A program made the translations under genes and the position numbers. From NCBI RefSeq assembly GCF_004368405.1, contig NZ_SBJH01000062.1, positions 62,001 through 126,000 on the forward strand: a DNA stretch of 64,000 bases, read 5' to 3'. Source of the stretch: Olivibacter sp. XZL3 (GTDB taxonomy: Bacteria; Bacteroidota; Bacteroidia; Sphingobacteriales; Sphingobacteriaceae). A model generated the notes under the pieces. It searched no databases, was not told the DNA's origin, and saw only the letters and a program-made list of their open reading frames with translations. Of this stretch, positions 25,687-35,858 are shown in pieces; the first letter of the stretch is position 1; each line of letters begins with the position of its first letter.

Positions 25687-26105
25687 GATTACGTTGTGTT
25701 GGTTTTATTTGCAGCTAGCGCTAAATACGCCAACCATAACAAAACTATTACATAAGCACAAGGCGTTATTATCAAAAATTAACTATAAAGCACCGTATAT
25801 TAACAAGTTTACAATAAAACACGACCGTAGTTGTTATTTTTAAATAAAAAAACCGACTATAACGCTATAAAACAGAAAATAACTTAAGAATCGACTCAAA
25901 ATAGCATCATACCATACACCAAAAATTACAATTTTCACCCTGCCTTGCGCAGTAAAGCAAAATTTTTTGACACGCTACCTAATTAAACACCTGTTTTTGT
26001 CGGTCATCTTTAAAAAATAAGCTTCTTTTATTTACCCAAGCTCAATTATTTTTATATTGCAGACAAAAGCAACTTTAACCCAGAAAGAAAGACCTGAACT
26101 TGGAA
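25687..26105. promoter_or_regulatory. Divergent intergenic region, SusC / tricorn-like protease
   Basis: This 419-nt A/T-rich region must hold both promoters. On the minus strand TAGTTTTG (25740-25747) fits the TAnnTTTG box and lies 54 nt before the SusC ATG. No repeats, hairpins or small ORFs of note were seen. Confidence 0.35.
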
Positions 26106-29100
26106 ATGATGGCTATCTATATGCGAATAAGCAAACAAATGAATAAATGGACAAAGACTGCTCAAAAGGCATGTACTTATCTGCTGATCGGCACCCTGAT
26201 TGGTGCAGCACCCTTGAAAAAGGTACGGGCTATGCAAAGCGAAAATGACAGTCCCTTCGCACTAGTTTCGGAGCCCGGGATTTCTCCGGATGGCAAAGAA
26301 ATAGCTTTTGTTTCCGGTGGAGATATCTGGACTGTTCCCGCTTCAGGGGGAGAGGCGAGGCTTTTGATAGCCCACCCTGCACCGGACTCGCGCCCGCTGT
26401 ATTCACCGGACGGCAGCAAATTAGCTTTTGTATCCGGCCGTACCGGAAATGGCGACATTTATGTATTCTCTCTGTCGGACGGGAAACTACGCCGACTTAC
26501 CTATGATGAAGGAACTGAAGAGCTCTCAGGCTGGTCGGCCGATGGCAAATACCTTCTGTTCCATTCAAACACCGGAGATATCGCCAGTATGTATGATATC
26601 TGGAAGATCCCAGTAGCTGGAGGAACGCCCATGCCTGTCAGCGCCGATCGCTATGCCACGGAATACTATGGAACAGCCTCTCCCGACAACCAACACATCG
26701 CCTTTGCTGCCCGAGGAATGGCTGGAGCGCAATGGTGGCGACGCGGGAGTAGCCATTTAGATCACGCTGAAATCTGGATCCGCCCATTTAATGCCGCAAA
26801 GATGACCGACACCGGTTACCGAAGAATTACACCGGACGGCGCTAGATCGGTTTGGCCCATGTGGGATAGCAATGGAAAAAGCCTTTTCTTCGTGTCCGAC
26901 CGGTCTGGAAACCAAAACCTTTGGAAAACAGACCTCGAGGGAAAATCAATGATGCTGACCCGGTTTACCGATAGCCGGGTCTTGTGGCCTTCTATAACGA
27001 AAGACGCGAGCACCATTGTGTTTGAGCGCGATTGGAAAATCTGGAGATATGATGTAGCCAGTCAAAAAGCGAATGCGCTGGAAATTCGTCTTCGTGGAAA
27101 TGCGAATCATCAGTTGCCGCAGTACAAGGACCTGAGCAATGAATTCCAAGAGTTGGCTGTATCTCCAGATGGCAAAAAATTGGTGTTTTCGGCTCACGGG
27201 GACTTGTTTGCTTCATCTGCAACTGCGGAAGGAGAAGCGGTACGGCTCACCAACACACCCGAAATAGAGGGGAATGCCGTATGGGCAAGCGATAGCAAAA
27301 GTGTTTTCTTCTCCACCCATAGTACCGAGCATCCCAAATTGTTCCGCTGCGAGGTTCCTACACAGACCGTCACTGCGCTTCCCTTACGCGAAGGAGATTA
27401 CTCCTCCTTGGTGCTGTCGCCCGATGGCAGTCACCTGGCCTATATCAGAAACACAAAAGAGTTGGCAGTTTTTGATTTGGAAGCTAAGAAAGAACAGATT
27501 CTTTACCAAGGCTCCTTAGGCAGAATGTCTTTTGCTTCCAACATATCAATAGCTTGGTCGCCGGATGGCCAATATTTAGCCTTTGCCAATTACGATTCAA
27601 ATGCAATCCGTAACATCTGGGTAGTCGCCAGTAAAGGGGGAGATGCCAGACCGATCAGTTTCTTATCGAACACCTTTGGTAGTTCGGTAGATTGGTCTGC
27701 AGATGGGAAATATATTTACTTTACCACGTCTCAACGTACCGAAAATGCGCGTATCGCACGTGTTGAGCTCTTTCCTCATATAAAGCCTTTTAAGGAAGAC
27801 CGCTTTTATCAATTGTTTAAAGAAAAACCTTCCTCCGCGAAAAAGGACAGCATGGTCAGTACGCGGGTAGATTTCAAGGACATTAAGGGCCGCTTAAGCT
27901 TCTTGCCTTTTGATGCAAGCGTCAATAACTATGCAGTCAGCAAAGACGGAAAAACCCTGCTATTCACTGTAACGAATCTGGGGCAACAAAGCCTGTATAG
28001 CTATTCGTTGGATGAACTGGCCACAGATCCCAATCCAAAACTGATCTATAATAGCCGAGGGCGCATGGGAGACATACAGTTCAGCAACGACGACAAACAG
28101 GTTTATTTTTTACAGGGAGGAAAGGTCTTTATCATGGCGCTCGCCAATCCAACGCCAAAGCCGTTAGCCATAACAGCCCATATGGATATTGATTTTAACC
28201 AGGAAAAAAATATTATGCTTTATCAGGCCTGGGAAGTGTTGAACAAAGGATTTTACGACCCGAAATTCCACGGAGTAGATTGGACCGCTATGTTAACGCG
28301 GTACCGAAGACTTGCTGCTGCTTCAAGTACACCGGAAGAATTGCGCCGTGTGCTGAATTTGATGGTCGGCGAACTGAATGCTTCTCATATGGGCGCCAGT
28401 GGAAGTTCCACAGAAGCGCCTGCACCTATTGGCCGTTTAGGCCTGCAGTTCGATGCAGCAACTTATGAGCAAAATGGTCGCTTTGTAATTTCTGAAGTCC
28501 TAACGGACGGTCCTGCAGCTAATTCGGGAAAAATACAGACAGGAGACCAACTCGTGGCGGTGGACGGGAAGCCGTTGACAAAGAGCGATAACCTTCAAGC
28601 GCTTTTATCCAATAAGACCGGAAAAAAAGTAACACTAAAAATCCTATCGGCAGGAGGTAAAGAAGATGAAGTTGCACTCAGTCCGATTAATATGACGGTG
28701 GAGAAAAGACTGCGTTACCGCCAGTGGGTAGAACAGCAGCGTAGCTATGTCGATAAAATCAGTCATGGCCGTCTGGGTTATGTCCATATGTTGGATATGA
28801 GCGAAGCCTCACTGCACCAACTTTACCTAGACCTGGACGCGCAAACGTTAAGTAGAGAAGGGGTCGTTATCGACATCCGGAACAATAACGGAGGTTTTGT
28901 AAACGCCTATGCATTGGATGTTTTCAGTCGGAAACCTTACCTAACCATGACGGGAAGAGATATGCCGGCATCGCCTGCCCGGATCCAGTTAGGGCAACGC
29001 GCCTTACAAAAGCCGACCATATTAGTGACTAATCAACATTCGCTTTCGGACGCTGAAGATTTCACCGAAGGCTACCGGACCATGAAACTTGGAAAAGTGG

Positions 29101-29348
29101 TTGGCGAACCTACCGCCGGCTGGATCATCTTCACTTCGGCCGCCCGTTTAATTGACGGCTCGAGTATCCGCCTTCCCTTCTCCCGTATTACAGACCACGA
29201 AGGAAAAGATATGGAACTACATCCCAGACCAGTGGATGTACCCGCGAGTCGGCCGATAGGCGAAAGCTATGGCTCTAAAAACATTCAGCTGGACACCGCC
29301 GTTAACGAGTTGCTGAAAGAACTGAACCCATCATCCACCACACGTTAA
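26106..29348 (+). CDS. Tricorn-like S41 peptidase with beta-propeller
   Basis: This protein of about 1080 aa has an N-terminal signal region and two WD40/TolB-like propellers made of SPDG-type blades (ISPDGKEIAFVSGGDIW, YSPDGSKLAFVSG, WSPDGQYLAF, WSADGKYIYF). A helical S41 lead-in, a PDZ domain (GPAANSGKIQTGDQLVAVDGK, near residue 810) and the tail-specific protease core follow. The catalytic Ser is in TNQHSLSDAEDFTEGY. This order matches tricorn peptidases, which trim peptides. The start is uncertain: ATGs at 26106, 26109, 26121 and 26139 are in frame, and the last gives the neatest signal peptide. It is divergent from SusC and ends at a perfect bidirectional terminator. Confidence 0.88.
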   Translation: MMAIYMRISKQMNKWTKTAQKACTYLLIGTLIGAAPLKKVRAMQSENDSPFALVSEPGISPDGKEIAFVSGGDIWTVPASGGEARLLIAHPAPDSRPLYSPDGSKLAFVSGRTGNGDIYVFSLSDGKLRRLTYDEGTEELSGWSADGKYLLFHSNTGDIASMYDIWKIPVAGGTPMPVSADRYATEYYGTASPDNQHIAFAARGMAGAQWWRRGSSHLDHAEIWIRPFNAAKMTDTGYRRITPDGARSVWPMWDSNGKSLFFVSDRSGNQNLWKTDLEGKSMMLTRFTDSRVLWPSITKDASTIVFERDWKIWRYDVASQKANALEIRLRGNANHQLPQYKDLSNEFQELAVSPDGKKLVFSAHGDLFASSATAEGEAVRLTNTPEIEGNAVWASDSKSVFFSTHSTEHPKLFRCEVPTQTVTALPLREGDYSSLVLSPDGSHLAYIRNTKELAVFDLEAKKEQILYQGSLGRMSFASNISIAWSPDGQYLAFANYDSNAIRNIWVVASKGGDARPISFLSNTFGSSVDWSADGKYIYFTTSQRTENARIARVELFPHIKPFKEDRFYQLFKEKPSSAKKDSMVSTRVDFKDIKGRLSFLPFDASVNNYAVSKDGKTLLFTVTNLGQQSLYSYSLDELATDPNPKLIYNSRGRMGDIQFSNDDKQVYFLQGGKVFIMALANPTPKPLAITAHMDIDFNQEKNIMLYQAWEVLNKGFYDPKFHGVDWTAMLTRYRRLAAASSTPEELRRVLNLMVGELNASHMGASGSSTEAPAPIGRLGLQFDAATYEQNGRFVISEVLTDGPAANSGKIQTGDQLVAVDGKPLTKSDNLQALLSNKTGKKVTLKILSAGGKEDEVALSPINMTVEKRLRYRQWVEQQRSYVDKISHGRLGYVHMLDMSEASLHQLYLDLDAQTLSREGVVIDIRNNNGGFVNAYALDVFSRKPYLTMTGRDMPASPARIQLGQRALQKPTILVTNQHSLSDAEDFTEGYRTMKLGKVVGEPTAGWIIFTSAARLIDGSSIRLPFSRITDHEGKDMELHPRPVDVPASRPIGESYGSKNIQLDTAVNELLKELNPSSTTR

Positions 29349-29355
29349 GGGAAAT

Positions 29356-29400
29356 TAACAAAATAGCCGCGCTTTTTTAAAGAGCGCGGCTATTTTGTTA
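29356..29400. terminator. Perfect bidirectional terminator
   Basis: TAACAAAATAGCCGCGC (29356-29372) and its exact reverse complement (29384-29400) form a 17-bp stem with an 11-nt loop. The right arm includes the stop codon of the minus-strand GH43 gene. It separates two convergent genes and gives T-rich tails on both strands. Confidence 0.85.
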
Positions 29401-32400
29401 AGGATACTGATACAACCGAATCTCAGCAAACACACCATAACCTTTTTTATCTCCATAACTGGCCTGATAAGGCCCCACCTGTAGCGTTTCTCCCTCCCAT
29501 TCTGGCTTAAAATACGGACTTCCCGGAAATTCCACCCATTTTTTCCCATCCTTACTCCCTCTCACAAAAATAAATGTGCCCTCACGCTGAATTTGGAGAT
29601 AGGAATAAAAATCGAACCCAGTATTATTATGCTGCTGTCGCCGACCATCCTGTAAGTCGGTCACCATGTTTCCGATGCCCCAACCCAGCATGACACCGTT
29701 TTGCAGCAGCTCTTCCCTTTCCTCATGCTTTGCACGCCGCACCATGAGACCGACTTCGTTTGCCCCCAAGGGCTTTTTCTGTTCCAATCCGGACAAATCA
29801 CTCACCCTTAACTGCATCAGAAAATTCCCGACAACCTCTTTATACAAAAACGGGCCTTTTTTTTCACTTCCATCCCAAGCGCTTTTTGCGGAGGCGAGCC
29901 TAAGAAATCCATCTTGGCTACCTAAATGCACACTGTCGGCCGTAATTCCTTCCACTCCGTCCCAATCCTGCTGCGACGAAAAATGCGTTGCGTAGTCTAC
30001 ATGCTTCTTGAAGTCGCTAAACAGATTTCGCGGAGCTCTTGCTAAAGAAACTTCCTCCGAGCCAAAAACATTTCCAAAGCGGTCGCGCACATAAAAGCGA
30101 AAAGCAGCTTGCTCATCCGGACTCAGGTCTTGCGCTAGGTAATCGGTGGCCGACTGCCAGGGCGAGCTTGCCCCTGCGGCACCGATCCTTTTAAAACTAA
30201 AATGAAACCCTTGATCACTCAAAAGGGTATCAGCTTGCATAAAGGCCAGATCCTTCGTCACCCATTTTGGCTTGACATGATAGACGGGATGTATAGTATC
30301 CGTCATTTTCGTATTCAGCAATGCACTCGTTAACCGTTCCAAGCGGTTTTCTTCCCACGCTTCATCTAAGAGATAACATGCATGGAGATAAAATTCGCCA
30401 CTTGGCAACAGAAGGTCCATTTCTTTTTCTACAGGCAGCGCTTTCTCCAATTTACCCGCTTTATAGCGATAAGTCTGATTTCCCTTTTTTATTAAAGCCG
30501 ACAAATTCGAGTCGCTTTGCACCTTTCCGCTACGGTCGGCATAGACAAATAACAAGGAAAAAGTTGCCATACTATCCAAGCTTTGCCTAAAGAAATTTAG
30601 CAACTGCTTTTTTCCCTCCTTCAGTCTTACGCCCATCCGATTATCCCGGGTAACAACTTCCGCTTGGCCGTCCTCGAAAGATATACCCGAAATGCCATAG
30701 CCCTTATTCTTCCATTGTTTTACCGGTCCAATGCTTAAGTCCTTCGCTTCAAAAGAGACGAAGTAAGGACTCTTCTTTTCCGCCCTTTGGAGACTACGGA
30801 TATCTTCATTCGTCAAAGCACGATCGTACATCTTCAATGATGCCAGCGCACCACTAAAATAGTGTTGTAGCCGCCTATCCGTTCCGATCGATATACTTCC
30901 GGCCTGTTCGAGGAACAGCATCCGATTTCCTTCATTCTCCAGTATGCCGTCGATATATAAACGCTCCTCCGTGCCATCGAACACGAGAACGATGTGATGC
31001 CATTGATCAGGAGAAGGAGGGTTCTTAAAAGGAATATTGGCCCACCCGCCGTGCACAACACCTCCTAACGATTTATCGGCACCAAAACCTAGGGAGGCAT
31101 GCATCAAATCACGTCCGCCGGTGCTCCATTGGATTAAAGGCTCCTCCTTAGCAATGCTTGGGTTATTGACCCAAGCACTGATGGTAAAGCTACTATTGCC
31201 GCTCAATGTCGGCGGCAAGTGCATGCGTGATTGCCAATAAGTTTGTCCGTCAAAAATAAAAGCTTTCTTTCCTTGGACGAGATCGACTTGATAAGCGCCC
31301 TTTTTCACGACAAATTCACCTCCTAAAACCCCTTGGTTAGATACCGACGTGTCTGAAGCCCGCAGTTCATACCGATCGGCGTCCAGATCTACTAACAGAC
31401 CACGAGTCTCCTGTCGTTCAACAGCCTTTTGTGGAAGGGATAATTTTCCTTCATTGCGTCCAATACCAGCTTCAGCGAATACTTTCACATTCCATATGGC
31501 CTTGTTTAAGCCCGCTACCTGGCTGTTTTTGATGGTGATGCGAAGATAGCGCGCCTTGACGTCACCGTAGTCTTTCATAGGGCTTCCCCATTGCGTATTT
31601 TTACTTCGATCGGCGAATACGTTCCATTGTTTGCCGTCCGTTGAGTATTCGATCAGGTATTGATAATACCAGGTAGCGTATTCAAACTGGGTCAACACAC
31701 TGCGGACAGATGTTAATTCTCCTATATCCACTTGCCACCAAGCCTCCCGCATATTGTCGGCCGCTTTCCACAGCGTCCCATTGTTATCATCCGCAGCATA
31801 CTCGGCTTTAAACGCCTGGCTATATACGGAAGATGCGCTTGTTTTTTTGCCAAGAGCCAGGTTTTTTGCAGACACAGATTTTTTGGCCAAAGCGCCAACA
31901 CCCTTATGCGTGGGGACTACCTTTTTTATATTGCCTGCGGCGTCGAACTCCAACCTGTCCGCCGCAATTTGGCGATGGAAACCGCCTCCGCTATGTGGAT
32001 TATTGTGCCGGTGGTAAACAATAAAAAAGTCATCACCTTCCTGCAATACGCTGTTGTGTCCAGGCCCATGAACGGTTCCATCCTCGTTGGTAACTAAAAT
32101 CGGACTGTTCTCGCCATAGGTAAAAGGTCCCATCGGACCGGCCTTGCTCATCACATAATGCACTTTGTAACTGTCGTCCTCACAATGTTCAGCGCTGTAC
32201 ATCAAGTAGTAAATCCCCTTTCTTTTAAACATAAAAGGCGCCTCGAAAAAGTCCTTCGCAATGGTGTTCGGAATCATGTCCGTTTTGGCAAAGGACTTCA
32301 TATCCGCATTTAATAATCCCACACCGCAACCGCTGTTCGGATAGATGCCCCAAGTTCCCCAGAACATATACATTTTCCCATCGTCATCTTGAAAAGTCTG

Positions 32401-32853
32401 CCCATCCAACGTGATTACATTAGGCACGAAATAATTCGGGACCACCGCTTCCGTTCCGGGAAGCAAGGGAGTCCAAGGGCCCCTGGGTGAAGTGGATGAT
32501 GCCCCATAAAGTTCACAGGGCTGGCTATAATACATGTAATATTTTCCGTCACTCGCCCTATTCACATCCGGTGCCCAATAGATGGGCGTATTGGGCCAGT
32601 CCATCGGCTCCATATACCAATTAACGAAGTCTTTGGACGTCCAAACCTGCGAAGGCCCTAACCCAAAGCCATTTCCATCGGTTGTAGCATAGAGATAATA
32701 CGTGTCTCCCCATTTTTTCACCGTCGGATCGGCAAAATAGCCTGGTATAATGGGATTTCCCGTACCTAGCGAATTGTGCTTCACTTCTTGTGCGAAGACA
32801 CAGACGGAGAAAAGAAGTAGAAAGAGAACAACTATCTTTTTTATATTTTTCAT
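29398..32853 (-). CDS. Secreted GH43 glycosidase with discoidin (F5/8C) and LamG modules
   Basis: The 1151 aa protein has a signal peptide (ending CVFAQ) and an N-terminal five-bladed GH43 domain (about 30-325). The three acidic residues appear in YFADPTV, YWAPDVN and DFFEAPFMF. Next come an F5/8-type C module (about 335-460, NLALGKKTSASSVYS and WWQVDIGELTSVRSV) and a LamG/concanavalin-like module (about 490-670, SFTISAWVNN, WHHIVLVFDGTEERLYIDG). A roughly 450-residue C-terminus ends in another jelly-roll-like domain. GH43 enzymes act on arabinan, xylan or galactan side chains. It stands alone with no SusCD beside it, and the substrate is not determinable. Confidence 0.88.
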   Translation of the reverse strand: MKNIKKIVVLFLLLFSVCVFAQEVKHNSLGTGNPIIPGYFADPTVKKWGDTYYLYATTDGNGFGLGPSQVWTSKDFVNWYMEPMDWPNTPIYWAPDVNRASDGKYYMYYSQPCELYGASSTSPRGPWTPLLPGTEAVVPNYFVPNVITLDGQTFQDDDGKMYMFWGTWGIYPNSGCGVGLLNADMKSFAKTDMIPNTIAKDFFEAPFMFKRKGIYYLMYSAEHCEDDSYKVHYVMSKAGPMGPFTYGENSPILVTNEDGTVHGPGHNSVLQEGDDFFIVYHRHNNPHSGGGFHRQIAADRLEFDAAGNIKKVVPTHKGVGALAKKSVSAKNLALGKKTSASSVYSQAFKAEYAADDNNGTLWKAADNMREAWWQVDIGELTSVRSVLTQFEYATWYYQYLIEYSTDGKQWNVFADRSKNTQWGSPMKDYGDVKARYLRITIKNSQVAGLNKAIWNVKVFAEAGIGRNEGKLSLPQKAVERQETRGLLVDLDADRYELRASDTSVSNQGVLGGEFVVKKGAYQVDLVQGKKAFIFDGQTYWQSRMHLPPTLSGNSSFTISAWVNNPSIAKEEPLIQWSTGGRDLMHASLGFGADKSLGGVVHGGWANIPFKNPPSPDQWHHIVLVFDGTEERLYIDGILENEGNRMLFLEQAGSISIGTDRRLQHYFSGALASLKMYDRALTNEDIRSLQRAEKKSPYFVSFEAKDLSIGPVKQWKNKGYGISGISFEDGQAEVVTRDNRMGVRLKEGKKQLLNFFRQSLDSMATFSLLFVYADRSGKVQSDSNLSALIKKGNQTYRYKAGKLEKALPVEKEMDLLLPSGEFYLHACYLLDEAWEENRLERLTSALLNTKMTDTIHPVYHVKPKWVTKDLAFMQADTLLSDQGFHFSFKRIGAAGASSPWQSATDYLAQDLSPDEQAAFRFYVRDRFGNVFGSEEVSLARAPRNLFSDFKKHVDYATHFSSQQDWDGVEGITADSVHLGSQDGFLRLASAKSAWDGSEKKGPFLYKEVVGNFLMQLRVSDLSGLEQKKPLGANEVGLMVRRAKHEEREELLQNGVMLGWGIGNMVTDLQDGRRQQHNNTGFDFYSYLQIQREGTFIFVRGSKDGKKWVEFPGSPYFKPEWEGETLQVGPYQASYGDKKGYGVFAEIRLYQYP

Positions 32854-33101
32854 ATTCCTGTTAAAAGGCTATGCTTCAAAATTAATGGTTTGGAGGAGCC
32901 CTGTTTAGAAGGATATTAGCCAACTGTCACCCCATTTTAACCGCCGTTGAACATCATCACACAAGTGAATTAAACCTATACCATCTTACTAGACACTGCC
33001 TTCATGATAAAACGAAGCTATTTTGCTAAGAGCGGAGGTGTTGGCGGCTAATGGCAGGGGTTCTAGCATTTGTAATGACTATTTGCTGTTTCCATCAAAA
33101 A
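32854..33101. other. Upstream region of the GH43 gene, no clear feature
   Basis: The 248 nt left of the LytTR operator are non-coding on both strands. They presumably contain the minus-strand promoter of the GH43 gene, but no exact TAnnTTTG box was seen. Confidence 0.3.
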
Positions 33102-33131
33102 TTCGTCCCATAAAAAGGCGGTTTCGTCCCA
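33102..33131 (+). promoter_or_regulatory. LytTR-type operator (TTCGTCCCA x2, 9-12-9)
   Basis: TTCGTCCCA occurs at 33102-33110 and 33123-33131, separated by 12 bp. Two 9-bp direct repeats with a 12-13 bp spacer are the known layout of LytTR regulator sites. It lies about 80 bp before the sensor kinase gene whose operon encodes a LytTR regulator, so it is probably an autoregulatory site. Confidence 0.65.
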
Positions 33132-33136
33132 CTTTG

Positions 33137-33167
33137 TTGCAAAGCGAATCGAGACTATCTACTATTG
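33137..33167 (+). promoter_or_regulatory. Candidate promoter of the LytTR operon
   Basis: TTG (33137-33139), a 20-bp spacer and TACTATTG (33160-33167, one mismatch to TAnnTTTG) follow directly after the LytTR operator, as expected for an activated promoter. Confidence 0.45.
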
Positions 33168-33209
33168 TCGAAACTTAAAGGATAACTAAAAACTACTAAA
33201 AAGACAAGA

Positions 33210-34616
33210 ATGAAATTGAAACGCATCGAATATTTGATAGCTACAGGTGTCTGGATCTTCTGCTTGATTGTGCTATATAGCCAAAAAAGTCGGAATGTTG
33301 AACTTGAGGTAATTAGTGCTAAAATGGGCTATGCAAGCGTGATCTACGCTGGATTTATGGCGTTTAATGGATGGGTATGTTATCATTATTTTAGACAGAA
33401 AAAGACAGAAGCGGGCATAGGATTGTCTTTACTGTTATTTTTCGTTATGTGGATGGGCTTAACTACCTGCGGATGGTTAATGCAGAGGCCGGATGAAACT
33501 AGGTTATGGTCGTCTTTTATATTAGAAGGGCTAACCTTAGGGGTGAGTTTAACTAGCTTCGCATGTTTTATATTGTATGAGGCCATCAAGGCAGGGGTGA
33601 CATATGTTTGGCATCAACAAGGAACGATAGCTTCGCGCATCGCGAAAGAATTTTTAATAGTATTGGTTGTTGGAATACCTGTTTTCCTTCTGTTGATGCT
33701 TGTTTCTCCAGATGGCGCTTTTCTTTGGATACTGTCTACCCCTTATGCGTATCTGGTGTTTGCGCTAAACACCTATTGGCTTCTGCCTAAGTCTGATAGC
33801 GTACATCAACAGAAATTATTATATGGCTTACTCGGCATTGCAGGTTCATTCCTATTATTCGTGCCTTTTGGCGTTCTTTTTTTGCATTTCACATCTTCCG
33901 CAGGATTTATATATTTCTCCACTTGGTTTTGCATCAACTTAATCGTCGTCCCGCTAGCCTATTATGTCCATTCCGGTCAACAGGCTACAATAGCACAATT
34001 GATTAATTTGAAATCTGCATTAGGGAAGAGTACGGCTGATGTCCGCTTTCTGCGATCACAAATCAACCCACATTTTTTGTTCAATATTCTTAATACTTTG
34101 TATGGGATTGCCCTGCAGGAAGATGCAGAACGTACCGCCACCAGCATTCAGAAACTGGGGGATATGATGCGCTTCATGTTACATGAAAACCATGAAGACA
34201 AGATTCTGTTGGCCAGGGAGATTGCGTACCTCCGAAACTATATTGATTTGCAAATGCTCCGGACACTCACGTCTCCTGATATTCAAATAAACTGTGACAT
34301 CCGTGATAGTATGGATGGAGTTTATATAAGCCCTATGTTGCTCATCCCTTTTGTAGAGAACGCCTTTAAACATGGTATTAGCTTTCAGGAAAAATCGTGG
34401 ATTCAAATCAGTCTCCGAGATGAACACGGCAGACTTTTCTTTGACGTACATAACAGTTTACATACCAAGTTGGGGTCAGATCCAGAACGCGATCATAAAG
34501 GAATCGGTCTCGATAATGTGAAGCAACGACTGGAGTGGATGTACCCCAACCGTCATGAATTAGTCATCCGTCAAACAGCAACTGAGTTTTTTATTCATTT
34601 AACCGTGACCTTATAA
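33210..34616 (+). CDS. LytS-type membrane sensor histidine kinase
   Basis: The 468 aa protein has multiple hydrophobic segments in residues 1-255, at least six membrane spans and no large extracytoplasmic domain. A His_kinase (LytS/YehU type) domain follows, with the phospho-acceptor His about residue 288 in SQINPHFLFNILNTLYG. An HATPase C-terminus carries LIPFVENAFKHGIS and GIGLDNVKQRL. It should phosphorylate the LytTR regulator encoded two genes downstream. It is preceded by a 9-12-9 LytTR-type operator. The gene ends 3 nt before the thioredoxin-like gene, so all three are one operon. Confidence 0.9.
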   Translation: MKLKRIEYLIATGVWIFCLIVLYSQKSRNVELEVISAKMGYASVIYAGFMAFNGWVCYHYFRQKKTEAGIGLSLLLFFVMWMGLTTCGWLMQRPDETRLWSSFILEGLTLGVSLTSFACFILYEAIKAGVTYVWHQQGTIASRIAKEFLIVLVVGIPVFLLLMLVSPDGAFLWILSTPYAYLVFALNTYWLLPKSDSVHQQKLLYGLLGIAGSFLLFVPFGVLFLHFTSSAGFIYFSTWFCINLIVVPLAYYVHSGQQATIAQLINLKSALGKSTADVRFLRSQINPHFLFNILNTLYGIALQEDAERTATSIQKLGDMMRFMLHENHEDKILLAREIAYLRNYIDLQMLRTLTSPDIQINCDIRDSMDGVYISPMLLIPFVENAFKHGISFQEKSWIQISLRDEHGRLFFDVHNSLHTKLGSDPERDHKGIGLDNVKQRLEWMYPNRHELVIRQTATEFFIHLTVTL

Positions 34617-34619
34617 AAG

Positions 34620-35858
34620 ATGCGTACATTATTTTTTTTTACAGTCTTTTGCTTTTCTATTGCAAGTAAAGCACAATCTAATAAAGAGTTCTCTTATCAA
34701 CTACTGCAACATCCTGCAGTACACTTAAAGACGTTAGACCAAGAAACCTTGTTGGTTAATCGTCTACTGTTGAATCAATATAATCGTTATAGCAAGGACT
34801 CTTTGATGAAGGTGGTTTTGCCATGGGTATGGAGAGAACGAGATTCAATACTACAAGGTATTCAGAGCGATCTTGAGAAAACGGAAATTGTTTACTATTA
34901 TGCAAATGCGCTCATGGACTTAGTAGATGGAATGCAATTCAAATTGGCAAGGGGAGAAACTTGGAAAGTCCTTGCGGATACCATTGTGTTTAGCACAGGA
35001 ATGCCCACTGAAGATATGTTAAAGCATAGTTATTCGGCTAATCGATACCTCCAATATTTTATGAAAGATGCCTGCCGCAATTTATGGATAAGAGTGACAG
35101 AAGAAGGTGAAAAAATTGTAGAGCAAGCCGTGGGAATAGCTGTTGATACTATTAAGCGGAAAGCAAGGGATTATGGAGAAACATTTTTGGCCCTCTTATA
35201 TGCAAGAAACTGTTTGCCGACCTATGCTTATGAAAGGTATTTAGTTAATGAGGCTATAAACTTTCTTGGAGCTAAAAACTTGATTGTAGCTATTGCTGCA
35301 ATAAACGAAGTGGAAAGAGCTTTCCCTAAAAGTGAGTATCTGTCTACTTTAACTGAACGGAAAGAAGAGTTGATAACACTTTTACATGAGAAGAAGCAGG
35401 ACAAAAATATTGTGTTTATCGATAACCCCGCCTTGATTACTTCACCGGAAGATTTATTTGCGCGTTTTAAAGGGAAGGTCATTTACCTGGATATTTGGGG
35501 TACCTGGTGCGGGCCTTGCGTGGTGGAAATGAGCCAGTATACCCAAGCGTTGAAAACGCATTTTGCTGGACGTAACGATATCGTGTTTTTATACCTTGCC
35601 ATGGAAAGTGAAAAAGACGTAGAGAAATGGAGGCAATTTATCAGCCTTCAAGATATTAAAGGTTTTCATATCTGGAAAACATCTTCCGAAATGGAACCTT
35701 TTTGGAAAGATCTGTTACATACCTCTAATGTGCCCCGCTTTTATCCCACATATATGATTGTAGACAGAAGTGGTACTGTACTAAATACAAATGCAAGACG
35801 ACCAAGTGATGGAGAACGTTTATATTTACAATTGGAGGAAATACTAAATAAACCATGA
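34620..35858 (+). CDS. TlpA-like thioredoxin-fold exported protein
   Basis: The 412 aa protein has a signal peptide (ending ASKAQ), an alpha-helical N-terminal region of about 260 residues without recognised domain, and a C-terminal thioredoxin fold. The redox motif WCGPC has cysteines at about 297 and 300, and the cis-Pro region lies near FYPTYMIVD. TlpA/ResA-like proteins reduce disulfides or act in cytochrome maturation in the periplasm. It is encoded between a sensor kinase and its LytTR regulator, 3 nt after the former and overlapping the latter by ATGA. This suggests it takes part in signalling, perhaps as a periplasmic redox sensor or a target (inference). Confidence 0.85.
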   Translation: MRTLFFFTVFCFSIASKAQSNKEFSYQLLQHPAVHLKTLDQETLLVNRLLLNQYNRYSKDSLMKVVLPWVWRERDSILQGIQSDLEKTEIVYYYANALMDLVDGMQFKLARGETWKVLADTIVFSTGMPTEDMLKHSYSANRYLQYFMKDACRNLWIRVTEEGEKIVEQAVGIAVDTIKRKARDYGETFLALLYARNCLPTYAYERYLVNEAINFLGAKNLIVAIAAINEVERAFPKSEYLSTLTERKEELITLLHEKKQDKNIVFIDNPALITSPEDLFARFKGKVIYLDIWGTWCGPCVVEMSQYTQALKTHFAGRNDIVFLYLAMESEKDVEKWRQFISLQDIKGFHIWKTSSEMEPFWKDLLHTSNVPRFYPTYMIVDRSGTVLNTNARRPSDGERLYLQLEEILNKP

